Assembly: GCF_003355475.1 (NCBI RefSeq)
Contig: NZ_CP031356.1
Span: forward strand, 1,612,001 to 1,676,000
Length of the DNA: 64,000 nt
From: Brachybacterium saurashtrense
GTDB lineage: Bacteria > Actinomycetota > Actinomycetes > Actinomycetales > Dermabacteraceae
Reading direction: 5' to 3'
How positions within the stretch are numbered: position 1 is the first letter of the stretch; the number at the start of each line of letters is the position of its first letter. Below the pieces are notes generated by a model. The model was not told the DNA's origin and made no database searches. It saw nothing but the letters and a program-made list of their open reading frames with translations. A program made the position numbers and the translations under genes. Positions 27,939 to 38,076 of this stretch are shown in pieces.

Positions 27939-28625
27939 TCAGACCAGCAGGTCGGCGACGTGCCGGGCGAGGGCCCGGAACGCCCGGCCGCGATGCGAGA
28001 TCGCGTCCTTCTCCGCGGGCGCGAGCTGCGCCGAGGTGCGCGACTCCCCCTCGGGCAGGAACAGCGGGTCGTAGCCGAACCCGCCCTCGCCCCGGCGGGC
28101 CCGCAGCAGCGTCCCCACCATCTCGCCGCGCTCCACGGTCTCCGCGCCGTCGGGCGCGACCAGCGCCGCCGCGCACACGAAGCGCGCGGTGCGGTGCGCG
28201 TCCGGGACGTCGGAGAGCTGGGCCAGCAGCAGGTCGTTGTTCGCCTCGTCGTCGCCGTGACGTCCGGACCAGCGGGCGGAGAAGATCCCCGGGGAGCCGC
28301 CGAGCACGTCCACGGCGAGCCCGGAGTCGTCGGCGACGGCGAGCAGCCCCGTCGCCGCCGCGGCGGAGCGGGCCTTCAGCAGCGCGTTGCCCTCGAAGGT
28401 GACCGCGTCCTCGACCACGTCCGGCAGCGCGATCCCCTTCGAGGAGATGATCTGCTCGGCGGCGAGCCCCGGCACCGCAGCGGTGAGGATCCGCTGCAGC
28501 TCGGCGAGCTTCCCCGCGTTGTGGGAGGCGAGGATCACCCGCGCGCCGGCCGGGACGACGCCGGCGGCGGCGGAGCCGGCCGAGGCGGACCCGTCGGCCG
28601 AGGCGGACCCGGGTGCGGCGCTCAT
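27939..28625 (-). CDS. rdgB: XTP/dITP diphosphatase (RdgB/HAM1)
   Basis: The 228-residue protein removes non-canonical purine NTPs (XTP, ITP, dITP) by pyrophosphate release. Family signatures: [76 protein letters not shown]. The first 28 residues are an Ala/Gly/Ser-rich extension. The start overlaps the rph stop, so it is coupled to RNase PH as in many actinobacteria. Confidence 0.95.
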   Translation of the reverse strand: MSAAPGSASADGSASAGSAAAGVVPAGARVILASHNAGKLAELQRILTAAVPGLAAEQIISSKGIALPDVVEDAVTFEGNALLKARSAAAATGLLAVADDSGLAVDVLGGSPGIFSARWSGRHGDDEANNDLLLAQLSDVPDAHRTARFVCAAALVAPDGAETVERGEMVGTLLRARRGEGGFGYDPLFLPEGESRTSAQLAPAEKDAISHRGRAFRALARHVADLLV

Positions 28626-29380
28626 GCCTGCCCGGCCAGGACGTCGCCCTGGACGCGCGCGAGCTCGGCGCAGCCGCCGGTGGCCAGGTCCAGCAGCGCG
28701 CCCAGCTCGGTGCGGTCGAAGGGGGCGCCCTCCGCGGTGCCCTGCACCTCCACGAAGGAGCCGGAGCCGGTGACCACCACGTTCATGTCGGTCTCGGCCT
28801 CCACGTCCTCGCGGTACTCGAGGTCCAGCAGCGGGCGGCCGTCCACGATGCCCACGCTGATGGCGCTGACGGAGTCGGTGAGCACCTCTGCCGCGGCCGG
28901 GAGATCGGTGTGCCGCTTCGCCCAGGAGACCGCGTCGGCGAGCGCCACGTAGGCGCCGGTGATCGCGGCGGTGCGGGTGCCGCCGTCCGCCTGGAGCACG
29001 TCGCAGTCCAGCTGGATGGTGTTCTCGCCGAGCGCGTCGAGATCGATGACCGCGCGCAGCGAGCGGCCGATCAGGCGGGAGATCTCATGGGTGCGCCCGC
29101 CGATCCTCCCCTTCACGCTCTCGCGCGGGGAGCGGGTGTTCGTGGCGCGGGGCAGCATCGCGTACTCGGCGGTGACCCAGCCGGAGCCGGAACCCTTCTT
29201 CCATCGCGGCACCCCCTCGGAGAAGGAGGCGGTGCACAGCACACGGGTGCGGCCGAACTCGATCAGCGCGCTGCCCTCGGCCTGGTCGAGCCAGCCCCGG
29301 GTGATGCGCACCTCCCGCAGCTGGTCGGGGGTGCGGCCGTCCACGCGGTCGCCGTCGGGGGTGGGGGTCGAAGAGCTCAC
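28622..29380 (-). CDS. rph: Ribonuclease PH
   Basis: The 252-residue phosphorolytic 3'-5' exoribonuclease matures tRNA 3' ends. Signatures: [90 protein letters not shown]. Length is typical. It is part of the minus-strand operon murI-MBL-rph-rdgB. Confidence 0.96.
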   Translation of the reverse strand: MSSSTPTPDGDRVDGRTPDQLREVRITRGWLDQAEGSALIEFGRTRVLCTASFSEGVPRWKKGSGSGWVTAEYAMLPRATNTRSPRESVKGRIGGRTHEISRLIGRSLRAVIDLDALGENTIQLDCDVLQADGGTRTAAITGAYVALADAVSWAKRHTDLPAAAEVLTDSVSAISVGIVDGRPLLDLEYREDVEAETDMNVVVTGSGSFVEVQGTAEGAPFDRTELGALLDLATGGCAELARVQGDVLAGQA

Positions 29381-29392
29381 GGAGCTCCTTCC

Positions 29393-30184
29393 TCATGGGT
29401 GTCTCGGGACGACCTCGAGGATATCGGTCGGGGCCACCACGGTGATCGGGCCGTCGTAGCGCCGGCGCGCCTCGGCCAGCGGGGCCGCGGGATCGGTCCA
29501 GGCGGGGATGTGGGTGAGGGCGAGGTGGCGCACCTCGGCCCGGGCGGCGCACTCCCCCGCGCGCAGGCCGGTGAGGTGCACGCCGGAGAAGCGGTCGTCC
29601 CGCCCCTCCACGTACCCGGCCTCGCAGAGGAACAGGTCCGCGCCGGCGGCGAGCTCGTCGAGCGCCTCGCAGGCGTCGGTGTCCCCGGAGTAGGCGAGCG
29701 TGGCGCCGTCGGCGGTGAGCCGGAAGCCGTAGGACTCCACCGGGTGGAGCACCGCCCGCGCCTCGATGGCGAGCGGGCCGATGTGGAACGTGGCGCCGTC
29801 GGAGAGCACCCGGTGGTCGAAGGGGACGGTGTCCACCCCTGCGGGCACCGGGCCCTCCCGGCCCACCACGCCGGCGAGCCGCTCCGGCAGCGGGGCGGGG
29901 GCGTAGATGGGCAGCGTGCCCAGATCGTCGCGCGAATGGTAGGCCCAGAACACCTCGAGCCCGGTGAGATCCAGGTAGTGGTCCGGGTGCAGGTGGGAGA
30001 TGATCACGGCGTCCAGATCCGCCGGATCGATCACGGCCTGCAGGGGCCCGAAGGCGCCGGAGCCCAGGTCCATCAGCACGCGCCACACCCGCCCGTCGGC
30101 GTCCTCGTGCTCGATGAGGTAGCTGGAGGCGGCGCCGTCGGGGCCGGCGAAGCTGCCGCTGCAGCCGATCACGTGCACCCTCAT
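29393..30184 (-). CDS. MBL fold metallo-hydrolase
   Basis: The 263-residue protein is a metallo-beta-lactamase-fold hydrolase. The metal site is seen as [11 protein letters not shown], the Asp in [13 protein letters not shown], and the final His in LALTHIPAW. It resembles RNase Z/cyclic-phosphodiesterase-like proteins, and it overlaps murI by 4 bases, a position where many actinobacteria have such a gene. Substrate unknown. Confidence 0.9.
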   Translation of the reverse strand: MRVHVIGCSGSFAGPDGAASSYLIEHEDADGRVWRVLMDLGSGAFGPLQAVIDPADLDAVIISHLHPDHYLDLTGLEVFWAYHSRDDLGTLPIYAPAPLPERLAGVVGREGPVPAGVDTVPFDHRVLSDGATFHIGPLAIEARAVLHPVESYGFRLTADGATLAYSGDTDACEALDELAAGADLFLCEAGYVEGRDDRFSGVHLTGLRAGECAARAEVRHLALTHIPAWTDPAAPLAEARRRYDGPITVVAPTDILEVVPRHP

Positions 30185-30993
30185 GCCGGCACCACCGGCA
30201 GCGTGCCCGTCATCTCCAGCGTGGGCCCGAGGAAGCGGCGGGAGAGCCGGGCGAAGTTCTCGCTGCCGGCGCCCACGGCGGTCTGGGCGAACACGTGCCG
30301 GGGCGGGCGGGAGGACTCCCGCAGCTGGTCGGTGGACTGCAGCTGCGTGTACACGTCCAGCGCGGTCTCCTCCGCGGAGGAGACCAGGGTGACGTCCGGT
30401 CCCATCACGTAGCTGATGGCGCCGGCGAGCATCGGGTAGTGGGTGCAGCCCAGCACCAGGGTGTCCACCCCGGCCTCGCGCACCGGGGCGAGGTACTCGG
30501 TGGCCACCTCGATCACCTCGTGGCCGGTCACCACGCCGCGCTCGACGAACTCCACGAAACGGGGGCAGGCCCGGGCGGTGAGGGTGAGGGCGGGCGCGGC
30601 GGCGAAGGCGTCCTCGTAGGCGCGGGAGGTGACGGTGCCCTGGGTGGCGATCACGCCCACGCGGCCGTTGCGGGTGGCGGCGACGGCACGGCGCACGGCC
30701 GGCTGGATCACCTCGACCACCGGCACGTCGTAGCGCTCGCGCGCATCGCGCAGCACCGCGGCGGAGGCCGTGTTGCAGGCGATCACCAGCATCTTCACGC
30801 CCTGGCCGACGAGCTCGTCCATGATCTCCAGCGCCAGGGAGCGCACCTCGGCGATGGGGCGGGGCCCGTAGGGGCCGTGCGCGGTGTCGCCGATGTAGAC
30901 GAGCTCCTCCTGCGGGAGCTGGTCGAGGACGGCGCGGGCGACCGTCAGGCCGCCCACCCCGGAGTCGAAGATCCCGATCGGCGCGTTGTTCAT
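30181..30993 (-). CDS. murI: Glutamate racemase
   Basis: The 270-residue enzyme makes D-glutamate for peptidoglycan. It shows [30 protein letters not shown], the first catalytic Cys in VIACNTASA and the second in [13 protein letters not shown] 30993 starts directly at the conserved N terminus; a longer frame exists but adds unrelated residues. It is first in the operon murI-MBL-rph-rdgB. Confidence 0.95.
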   Translation of the reverse strand: MNNAPIGIFDSGVGGLTVARAVLDQLPQEELVYIGDTAHGPYGPRPIAEVRSLALEIMDELVGQGVKMLVIACNTASAAVLRDARERYDVPVVEVIQPAVRRAVAATRNGRVGVIATQGTVTSRAYEDAFAAAPALTLTARACPRFVEFVERGVVTGHEVIEVATEYLAPVREAGVDTLVLGCTHYPMLAGAISYVMGPDVTLVSSAEETALDVYTQLQSTDQLRESSRPPRHVFAQTAVGAGSENFARLSRRFLGPTLEMTGTLPVVPA

Positions 30994-31140
30994 CCGGGCA
31001 AGGCTAAACCGGACAGCCGTCGGGGGCAGTGACGGCACGCTCACTGCGTGCCGTTTCACAGTGCGTGCACACTATTCGTGGGCTCGGCCCGGCGCGTGAC
31101 CGGCCGAGCTCCTCCCTGTCCACGCGGCGGCGGCTCGCCC

Positions 31141-31776
31141 TCAGTCCAGGGCGCGCAGCAGGCTCTCCTGCAGCCAGCTCAGCAGCTCGTAGACGGCGAT
31201 GACGATGTCGGAGCCCACATGCTCCTCGTCCCCCGCGCTCTCGGCGCCCTCCACCTGCTCGCCGATCTGCTGGAGCATCCGCACGGTGTCGAAGTCCCCG
31301 TCGCGCTGCAGCCCCAGGCGGTCCGCCAGCACGATCCGCACGTCGTTCAGGGCGCGCAGCAGCGCGATCGACTCGTCGTCGTCGACCACCACCTCGCTGT
31401 GCCCGTTCCCGGTGCGGTCCAGGATCGCCATCACGCGCCGGAGATCCGCGAGCTTGCCCTCGGCGAGGTCCTGCTGCCCCAGTCGCCGGTACTCCTGGGC
31501 GAGGGCGGGATCCTCGGAGGCGGCGGGGAACAGGCGCTTCACGGCCGGGTCGGAGGGCTCGCGCGCCTCGCGCCCGGCGAACTCCGCCTCCAGCCGGCGC
31601 AGCGGGTCCTCGCTCTGCGCGGCGCGGCGCAGCGCGTCGCCGTCCGCATCGATCCCCAGATCGGCGCGGATCAGATCGGCGGTCTCCTGCGCGACCTGCG
31701 CGATGATCGCCTTCTCCTCGCCGTCCAGGCGGCACGCGAGGCTGCCGTCGGCCCGGCGGCGGAACGCGTGCGCCAT
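31141..31776 (-). CDS. DUF2017 family protein
   Basis: The 211-residue protein begins MAHAFRRRADGSLACRL and is helical and acidic, with KRLFPAASEDPALAQEYRRLGQQDLAEGKLADLRRVMAILD spread over the middle; this segment is typical of DUF2017, an actinobacterial family found next to clpS. Its start overlaps the clpS stop (ATGA at 31776). Function unknown; the constant neighbour suggests a link to N-degron proteolysis. Confidence 0.88.
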   Translation of the reverse strand: MAHAFRRRADGSLACRLDGEEKAIIAQVAQETADLIRADLGIDADGDALRRAAQSEDPLRRLEAEFAGREAREPSDPAVKRLFPAASEDPALAQEYRRLGQQDLAEGKLADLRRVMAILDRTGNGHSEVVVDDDESIALLRALNDVRIVLADRLGLQRDGDFDTVRMLQQIGEQVEGAESAGDEEHVGSDIVIAVYELLSWLQESLLRALD

Positions 31777-32105
31777 CAGTCCTCCCCCGCCCTCTCCAGG
31801 GTGGCCTGCAGCCCGAAGGAGTGCATCGCCTGCACGTCCCGCTCGGCCCGCTCGCGGGATCCGCGCGAGACCACTGCCCGCCCCTCCTCGTGGACCTGCA
31901 GCATCAGCTGCTCGGCCACCAGGTGCGAGTACCCGAAGTAGCGGCGGAAGACGAACACCACGTAGCTCATGAGGTTCACCGGGTCGTTCCAGACCACGGC
32001 GCACCAGGGCCCCACGGACTCCGGCGCCTCCTGCTCGTCGCCGAGGAGGGCGGGCAGCGACTCCGTCCCCGGGTCCGCACGCGGCAGCTCCACCGGCATG
32101 CACAT
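31776..32105 (-). CDS. clpS: ATP-dependent Clp protease adaptor ClpS
   Basis: The 109-residue adaptor delivers N-degron substrates to ClpAP/ClpCP. Its core WCAVVWNDPVNLMSYVVFVF contains the substrate-binding DPVN and Met; the helix LMLQVHEEGRAVV and the ending MHSFGLQATLE are also conserved. A 30-residue disordered N terminus precedes it. It is coupled to the DUF2017 gene. Confidence 0.95.
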   Translation of the reverse strand: MCMPVELPRADPGTESLPALLGDEQEAPESVGPWCAVVWNDPVNLMSYVVFVFRRYFGYSHLVAEQLMLQVHEEGRAVVSRGSRERAERDVQAMHSFGLQATLERAGED

Positions 32106-32197
32106 CCTCCTGACTCCTGCCGCACCCAGGGGTCGGGCCGCGGCGGGACGAGTCTACGGGGCGCGCCGCATCCCGCGCCCACCCGGCACGCACTACG

Positions 32198-33586
32198 GTG
32201 GACATCGTGACTTCCGCCCTGCTCACCGACCTCTACGAGCTGACGATGCTGGAGGCCGCCCGCGCGGCCGGCACCGCCTCGCGCCGCTGCGTCTTCGAGG
32301 TGTTCACCCGCTCCCTGCCCGAGGGACGGCGCTACGGCGCGCTCGCGGGCACCGGGCGGGTGCTCGACGCGATCGCGGACTTCCGCTTCGACGACGCGGA
32401 CCTGCGCTACCTGCGGCGCACCGGGGCGCTCGGCGAGGAGACGCTCGAGCACCTGGCCTCCTATCGCTTCACCGGGGACGTGCACGGCTACGCCGAGGGC
32501 GAGCTGTACTTCCCGGGCTCGCCGGTGCTGCGCATCGAGGGCACCTTCGAGAACGCGGTGCTGCTGGAGACGGTGGTGCTCTCGATCCTCAACCATGACA
32601 GCGGCGTCGCCTCGGCCGGCTCGCGCATGGTCACCGCCGCCCGCGGCCGGCCCCTCATCGAGATGGGCGGGCGGCGGGTGCACGAGGACGCCGCGATCGC
32701 CGCGGCTCGTGCCGCCTACCTGGTGGGCTTCGCCTCCACCTCGAACCTCGCGGCGGGCGCCCACTACCGGGTCCCCGTGGCGGGCACCTCCGCGCACGCC
32801 TTCACGCTCCTGTTCGACGGCGAGGAGGACGCCTTCCGCGCCCAGCTCGCCACCCAGGGCGCGGGCACGACGGTGCTCGTGGACACCTACGACGTGGACT
32901 CCGCCGTGCGCACCGCCGTCGAGATCGCGGGCCCTGCGCTGGGCGCGGTGCGCCTGGACTCCGGGGACCTGGCCGCGCAGGCGCACGAGGTGCGGGCGCT
33001 GCTGGACTCGCTCGGTGCGACCTCCACCCGCGTCACCGCCACCGGTGATCTCGACGAGCACCGGCTCGAGGAGCTGAAAGGCGCCCCGCTGGACGGCTAC
33101 GGGATCGGCACCCGCCTGGTCACCGGCGGCGGCCATCCGGCGCCCGGCTTCGTGTACAAGCTGGTCGAGCGGGAGGGGGCCGACGGGCAGATGCACCCTG
33201 TCGGCAAGCGCTCGACGGACAAGGCGACCCTCGGGGCCGGCAAAGCCGCGTACCGCATGGTGGTGGGCGACCGGGCCCGGGCCGAGCTGGTGCTGCCCGG
33301 CGAGGCGGAGGTCGCCGAGTTCGAGCGGGAGCTCACCGCGGAGCTGATCTCCGGGACCTCGAACCCGGACTGGGCGCGCACCAGGCTGCGGCCGCTGCAG
33401 GTGCCGCTGATCGAGGGCGGCGAGGACGTCGCCCCGCGGCGCGCCCCGGCACGCCTGGAGGCGGCACGGGAGCGCCATGCGGCCTCGCTCGCCGAGCTCG
33501 GGCTCTCCCCCGACGAGGGTCCCGACGGCGAGATCGCGATCCCCACCGTCACCGACGGCGCGGAGGCCGCTCGGGTGCTCGGCTAG
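32198..33586 (+). CDS. pncB: Nicotinate phosphoribosyltransferase
   Basis: The 462-residue enzyme converts nicotinate and PRPP to nicotinate mononucleotide in NAD salvage. Features: LLTDLYELTMLEAA at the N terminus, FTRSLPEGRRYG, VVLSILNHDSGVASAGSRMV, the phosphoribosyl site region VDTYDVDSAVRTAVE and VRLDSGDLAAQAHEVR, and VTATGDLDEHRL. The start at GTG 32198 (some residues upstream of LLTDLYE) fits the family. It is divergent from clpS. Confidence 0.94.
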   Translation: MDIVTSALLTDLYELTMLEAARAAGTASRRCVFEVFTRSLPEGRRYGALAGTGRVLDAIADFRFDDADLRYLRRTGALGEETLEHLASYRFTGDVHGYAEGELYFPGSPVLRIEGTFENAVLLETVVLSILNHDSGVASAGSRMVTAARGRPLIEMGGRRVHEDAAIAAARAAYLVGFASTSNLAAGAHYRVPVAGTSAHAFTLLFDGEEDAFRAQLATQGAGTTVLVDTYDVDSAVRTAVEIAGPALGAVRLDSGDLAAQAHEVRALLDSLGATSTRVTATGDLDEHRLEELKGAPLDGYGIGTRLVTGGGHPAPGFVYKLVEREGADGQMHPVGKRSTDKATLGAGKAAYRMVVGDRARAELVLPGEAEVAEFERELTAELISGTSNPDWARTRLRPLQVPLIEGGEDVAPRRAPARLEAARERHAASLAELGLSPDEGPDGEIAIPTVTDGAEAARVLG

Positions 33587-33718
33587 AGCACGTCTCCGCA
33601 GCGGGTGGTCGCGCCGTGCGGGCGCTCGGGTGCGGCGACGACGCGAGGTCACCGCCGCCCGCCCCCTCGGTCTCGCGCGGCGACGGCGTCGCTCCCGGGA
33701 ACACCGCGGCCGCTCCGC

Positions 33719-35536
33719 TCAGCGCCGGCCGACGAACCAGCCGCGCACGATCCCGATCCGCTCCTCGATCTGCGCGGCGCTGGCCTGCGCGACGGCCGGG
33801 CCTCCGCTGCGCGAGCGCAGGGTGTTGTGCACCGACCCGTGCGGGGTGCCGGACTTCCGCGCCCACGCCGAGACCAGCGTGCTGAGCTCCTTGCGCAGCT
33901 CCATCAGCCGGCGGTGGTCCACGACGTCGGGCGCCGGGGCGTCCGCGGCGCCGGCCTTCTGCCGCCTCGCCTGCTGCTGGGCCTGCTGCTGCTGCAGCAC
34001 GGTGCGCATCTGGTCGGCGTCCAGCAGGCCCGGGATCCCCAGGAACTCCTGTTCGTCCTCGCTGCCGGCGAGACCGCCGGCGCCGTACTCGCCCCCGTCG
34101 AACAGCACCCTGTCGAAGGACGCCTCGGACTCCAGCGCCTCGAAGCTCATCTCCAGCTGGTCGGAGGCCTGCTCGGGCCGGTTCGCCTGCTCGATGAGGG
34201 CCTCGTCCAGCCCGGTCTCCTCGTCGCCGGCCTTCGGGCGCCGGTCCAGCACGTGGTCCCGCTCCGCCTCCATCTCGGCGGCGTGCGACATCAGGATCGG
34301 CACGGTGGGCAGGAACACGCTGGCGGTCTCGCCGCGGGTCCGCGAGCGCACGAAGCGGCCCACCGCCTGGGCGAAGAACATCGGGGTGGAGGTGGAGGTG
34401 GCGTACACCCCGACGGCCAGGCGGGGCACGTCGACGCCCTCGGAGACCATCCGCACCGCCACCATCCAGCGGTCGTCCCCGGCGGAGAACTCCTCGATGC
34501 GCCGGTTCGCGCCGTCGTCGTCGGAGAGCACCACCGTGGGCTCCTGCCCGCAGATGTCGCGCAGCGTCGCCGCGTAGGCGCGGGCGGCCTTCTGATCGGT
34601 GGCGATGACCAGACCGCCCGCATCGGGCACATGGCGGCGCACCTCGGTGAGACGACGGTCCGCGGCCGAGAGCACCGACTGGATCCACTCGCCCTTGGGG
34701 TCCAGGGCGGTGCGCCAGGCCTGCTGGGTGATGTCCTTCGTCTCCAGGGCGCCCAGCTGGGCGGAGACCTCGTCGCCGTCCTTGGTGCGCCAGTGCATCC
34801 GGCCGGAGTAGGTCATGAACAGCACCGGGCGCACCACGTGATCGCGCAGCGCCTCGCCGTAGCCGTAGGTGTAGTCCGCCTTCGAGCGCAGGAAGCCCTC
34901 GCCGTCCTCCTCGTAGGTGACGAAGGGGATCTGCGAATCGTCCGAGCGGAACGGCGTGCCGGTGAGGGCCAGTCGCCGCGTGGCCGGGTCGAACGCGTCG
35001 CGCACGCCGTCGCCCCAGGTGCGGGAGTCGCCGGCGTGGTGGATCTCGTCGAGGATCACCAGGGTGCGGTCCGCCTCGGTGCGGGCGCGGTGCAGCGCCG
35101 GGTGCATGCCGATCTGCGCGTAGGTGACCGCGACGCCCTGGTAGTGGCTGCCGTGGGCGCCCTGCGCGTTGGAGAAGTTCGGGTCCAGCGAGATGCCTAC
35201 GCGCGCGGCGGCGTCCGCCCACTGGGTCTTCAGGTGCTCGGTGGGGGCGACCACGGTGATGCGGCGCACCGTGCCCTCGGCCAGCAGGCCCGCCGCGATC
35301 TGCAGCGCGAAGGTGGTCTTGCCCGCGCCCGGCGTCGCCACCGCCAGGAAGTCCTTCGGGGCGCGGCTGCGGTACTGCTCGAGGGCCTCCGCCTGCCAGG
35401 CACGGAGCTTGGGGACGGTGCCCCAGGCGGCCCGCTCCGGGTAGGCGACGGGAAGCGATCGCGCGGCCGCCTCGGAGGGGCGGCGGGGATCGCTCTGGGA
35501 GAAGAGGGAAGGGGTGGTGTTCACAGCGCTGACCAC
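33719..35536 (-). CDS. DEAD/DEAH-box superfamily 2 helicase
   Basis: The 605-residue protein is an SF2 helicase: Walker A VATPGAGKTTFALQ, motif II VILDEIHHAGDS, motif III ALTGTPFRSDD, a helicase C domain with VAVRMVSEGVDVPRLAVGVYAT (motif V) and FFAQAVGRFVRSR (motif VI). A Gln-rich coiled stretch (VLQQQQAQQQARRQK) precedes a C-terminal domain. Actinobacterial members of this type usually sit next to a DUF3039 gene, as here. GTG 35536 or GTG 35524 may be the start. Nucleic-acid substrate unknown. Confidence 0.88.
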   Translation of the reverse strand: MVSAVNTTPSLFSQSDPRRPSEAAARSLPVAYPERAAWGTVPKLRAWQAEALEQYRSRAPKDFLAVATPGAGKTTFALQIAAGLLAEGTVRRITVVAPTEHLKTQWADAAARVGISLDPNFSNAQGAHGSHYQGVAVTYAQIGMHPALHRARTEADRTLVILDEIHHAGDSRTWGDGVRDAFDPATRRLALTGTPFRSDDSQIPFVTYEEDGEGFLRSKADYTYGYGEALRDHVVRPVLFMTYSGRMHWRTKDGDEVSAQLGALETKDITQQAWRTALDPKGEWIQSVLSAADRRLTEVRRHVPDAGGLVIATDQKAARAYAATLRDICGQEPTVVLSDDDGANRRIEEFSAGDDRWMVAVRMVSEGVDVPRLAVGVYATSTSTPMFFAQAVGRFVRSRTRGETASVFLPTVPILMSHAAEMEAERDHVLDRRPKAGDEETGLDEALIEQANRPEQASDQLEMSFEALESEASFDRVLFDGGEYGAGGLAGSEDEQEFLGIPGLLDADQMRTVLQQQQAQQQARRQKAGAADAPAPDVVDHRRLMELRKELSTLVSAWARKSGTPHGSVHNTLRSRSGGPAVAQASAAQIEERIGIVRGWFVGRR

Positions 35537-35633
35537 CGTACCGCCGGGGAGCGACGACCCGCCGACGGCAGCGATGTGAGGAAGTCCGCGGGCGTGTCCG
35601 CCGCGGTGCCCGCGCGCGCTGCGGGTCGGGCGC

Positions 35634-36002
35634 TCAGCGCCGCCCGCCGAAGAAGCCGCGGAAGCCGCCGCCCTTCCCGGAGCCGCCGGTGCCGTCCCCG
35701 CCGTCGTTCGGCTCGCGCATGCCCTCGTAGATCTCCTTGCACTCCGGGCACACCGGGTACTTCTCCGGGTCGCGGCCGGGGACCCACACCTTGCCGCACA
35801 GCGCGATCACGGGGGTGCCGCCCAGGGCGGCCTGGGTGATCCTGTCCTTGCGCACGTAGTGCGCGAACCGGTCGTGGTCGCCGTCGTCGGTGGTCTGCTC
35901 CTGCTCCTGCAGCTGCCGATCGAGCACGGCGGTGCTGCCGGGCGCGGCACCGGGATCGTCGCTGTAGGGGTCCATGCGGGACGGGTCGGAGGTGGAGGAC
36001 AT
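35634..36002 (-). CDS. DUF3039 domain protein
   Basis: The 122-residue protein has a zinc-ribbon-like core: ALCGKVWVPGRDPEKYPVCPECKEIYEGM, here quoted in part, with one Cys in LCGK and a CPEC pair; this is DUF3039. The Gly-rich tail GGFRGFFGGRR is probably disordered. It lies about 100 bases upstream of the SF2 helicase on the same strand. Function unknown. Confidence 0.85.
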   Translation of the reverse strand: MSSTSDPSRMDPYSDDPGAAPGSTAVLDRQLQEQEQTTDDGDHDRFAHYVRKDRITQAALGGTPVIALCGKVWVPGRDPEKYPVCPECKEIYEGMREPNDGGDGTGGSGKGGGFRGFFGGRR

Positions 36003-36110
36003 GACTGCTCCCAGGATCGATGTCGTGACGCCCCGAGTCTACCGTCGGGCCCTCCGGGGCGTCGGCCCCGCCTCCCGCCGCGCGCGCCGCAGGCCTGGGA
36101 CAATCCCGGC

Positions 36111-36533
36111 ATGGACGCCGTCGTCGCTCACCTCCGCCGCCTGCCCGACGAGATCGCGCTGGCGGGCGGCTCGTTGCCGTGGCGGGCGGGACTGCTGCTG
36201 CTCGCCCTGGCGGCGAACATCGGCTTCTACCTGCCCGCGCTGCCCTCGGGCACGCCCGGCACCGCCGTGCCCGGCGTGGACAAGGCGGTGCACCTGCTGG
36301 TGTTCGCCCTCACCGTGTTCGCCGCGGGGCGGCTGCTCGCCCCGCGACGGCGCTTCCCGATCGGGTGGGTGGTGCTGGTCGCGCTCGCGCACGCGCTGAT
36401 GATCGAGCTGGTGCAGCTGCTGGTGCTCCCGCAGCGCAGCGGCGACGCCGCGGATCTCCTGTTCGGGGTGCTGGGGATCGCGCTGGGCGTCGCCGCCTGG
36501 GCCGGGGAGCGGCTGGTCAGCCTTCGAGGGTGA
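36111..36533 (+). CDS. VanZ-like membrane protein
   Basis: The 140-residue protein has about four hydrophobic helices (AGLLLLALAANIGFYLPA, AVHLLVFALTVFAAGRLLA, PIGWVVLVALAHALMIELVQLL, LLFGVLGIALGVAAWAG). The motif DKAVHLLVFA and ELVQ...RSGDAADLLFG are typical of the VanZ-like family. Function unknown. Its 3' end overlaps the convergent malic enzyme gene by 17 bases. Confidence 0.78.
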   Translation: MDAVVAHLRRLPDEIALAGGSLPWRAGLLLLALAANIGFYLPALPSGTPGTAVPGVDKAVHLLVFALTVFAAGRLLAPRRRFPIGWVVLVALAHALMIELVQLLVLPQRSGDAADLLFGVLGIALGVAAWAGERLVSLRG

Positions 36534-37974
36534 TCTCGTCCGCGTAGACGGCGGGCATCGCCCCGGTGATCGTGTCCACGGTGCCGGCCTCCTCGCGGGC
36601 CACCTGCTCCACCGCGCTCGCGACCGACTTGGTGACGCCCTCGTGGAACACGCTGGGCACGATGTAGGTGGGGTTGAGCTCCTCCGCGGTGACCACGTCG
36701 GCCAGGGCCTTCGCCGCCGCCAGCAGCATCTTGTCGCTCACCCGGGTGGCGTGCGCGTCCAGCAGGCCGCGGAACACGCCCGGGAAGGCGAGCACGTTGT
36801 TGATCTGGTTGGCGAAGTCGCTGCGCCCGGTGGCGACCACCTCGGCGTGCTTCACCGCCTCCGACGGGTCGATCTCCGGAGTGGGGTTCGCCATCGCGAA
36901 CACGATCGAGCGCTCCGCCATGGTGGCGACGTCCTCGGCGGTGAGGATGTTGCCGGCGCTCACGCCGATGAACACGTCCGCCCCGGCGACCGCGTCGGAG
37001 AGGGTGCCGGTGAGCTCGCGCGGGTTGGTGACCTCCGCGATCCAGGGCAGCCGGCCCTCCAGCTGCTCCCGGCGCTCGTGGACGATGCCGTCGATGTCGG
37101 TGACCACCACGTCGCGCGCGCCCGCCGCGCGCAGCAGGCGCAGGATCGCGGTGCCCGCGGCCCCCGCCCCGGAAAGCACGATGCGGGCGGTGGCGATGTC
37201 CTTCTCCACCACGCGCAGGGCGTTGCGCAGCGCCGCGACCACCACGATCGCGGTGCCGTGCTGGTCGTCGTGGAAGACGGGGATGTCGAGCTCGGCGCGC
37301 AGGCGGTCCTCGATCTCGAAGCAGCGCGGGGCGGAGATGTCCTCGAGGTTGATGCCCGCGAAGACGGGGGCGATCGCCTTGACGTGGGCGACGATCTCGT
37401 CCACCGAGTGGGCGTCCAGGCAGATCGGGAACGCGTCGATGTTCGCGAAGCGCTTGAACAGGGCGGCCTTGCCCTCCATCACCGGCATCGCGGCGAGCGG
37501 GCCCAGATCGCCCAGGCCCAGGATGGCCGAGCCGTCCGAGACCACGGCGACGGTGTTGCGCTTGATGGTGAGGCGGCGGGCGTCCTCGGGGTTCTCCGCG
37601 ATCGCCTTGACCACCCGGGCCACGCCCGGGGTGTAGATCATGGAGAGGTCGTCGCGGTGGCGGATCGGGAGCTTCGACTCGACGGTGAGCTTGCCCCCCA
37701 GGTGGGCGAGGAAGGTGCGGTCCGAGACCTTGCCGAGCTCGACCCCCTCGAGGTCCTTGAGCTCGTCCACCACCTCCATCGCGTGATCGTGCCCGGCGGT
37801 GAGGACGGTGATGTCCGCGCGCAGGCGCTCGGGGCCGGAGGCCGAGACGTCGAGGGCGGTGACCGTGGCCCCGCGCCTCTCGATGCAGGCGGTGATGTCG
37901 CTGACCGCGGCGGACCGCGCGGCGAACTCCAGACGGATCGTGATCGAGTAACTCACGGATGGCATCGGTGGCAT
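36517..37974 (-). CDS. NAD(P)-dependent malic enzyme with N-terminal ACT domain
   Basis: The 485-residue enzyme decarboxylates malate to pyruvate. An ACT-like regulatory domain (residues 5-80, YSITIRLEF) precedes the catalytic part: MIYTPGVARVVKAIAENPE, TVAVVSDGSAILGLGDLG, MEGKAALFKRFANIDAFPI, INLEDISAPRCFEIEDRL, PVFHDDQHGTAIVVVAAL, and the NAD-binding LSGAGAAGTAIL. GRSDFANQINNVLAFPG is conserved near the C terminus. Length is typical of short bacterial malic enzymes with an ACT domain. Confidence 0.94.
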   Translation of the reverse strand: MPPMPSVSYSITIRLEFAARSAAVSDITACIERRGATVTALDVSASGPERLRADITVLTAGHDHAMEVVDELKDLEGVELGKVSDRTFLAHLGGKLTVESKLPIRHRDDLSMIYTPGVARVVKAIAENPEDARRLTIKRNTVAVVSDGSAILGLGDLGPLAAMPVMEGKAALFKRFANIDAFPICLDAHSVDEIVAHVKAIAPVFAGINLEDISAPRCFEIEDRLRAELDIPVFHDDQHGTAIVVVAALRNALRVVEKDIATARIVLSGAGAAGTAILRLLRAAGARDVVVTDIDGIVHERREQLEGRLPWIAEVTNPRELTGTLSDAVAGADVFIGVSAGNILTAEDVATMAERSIVFAMANPTPEIDPSEAVKHAEVVATGRSDFANQINNVLAFPGVFRGLLDAHATRVSDKMLLAAAKALADVVTAEELNPTYIVPSVFHEGVTKSVASAVEQVAREEAGTVDTITGAMPAVYADEITLEG

Positions 37975-38076
37975 GCCGCCAGCTTAACGAGGAGTGCCGC
38001 CGCGCGGAGGCGACTTGGCCGGGCCCGTGCCGAGCGCACAGTTGTCCTCCTCACGTCCTTCGTGGGAACGTGCCTC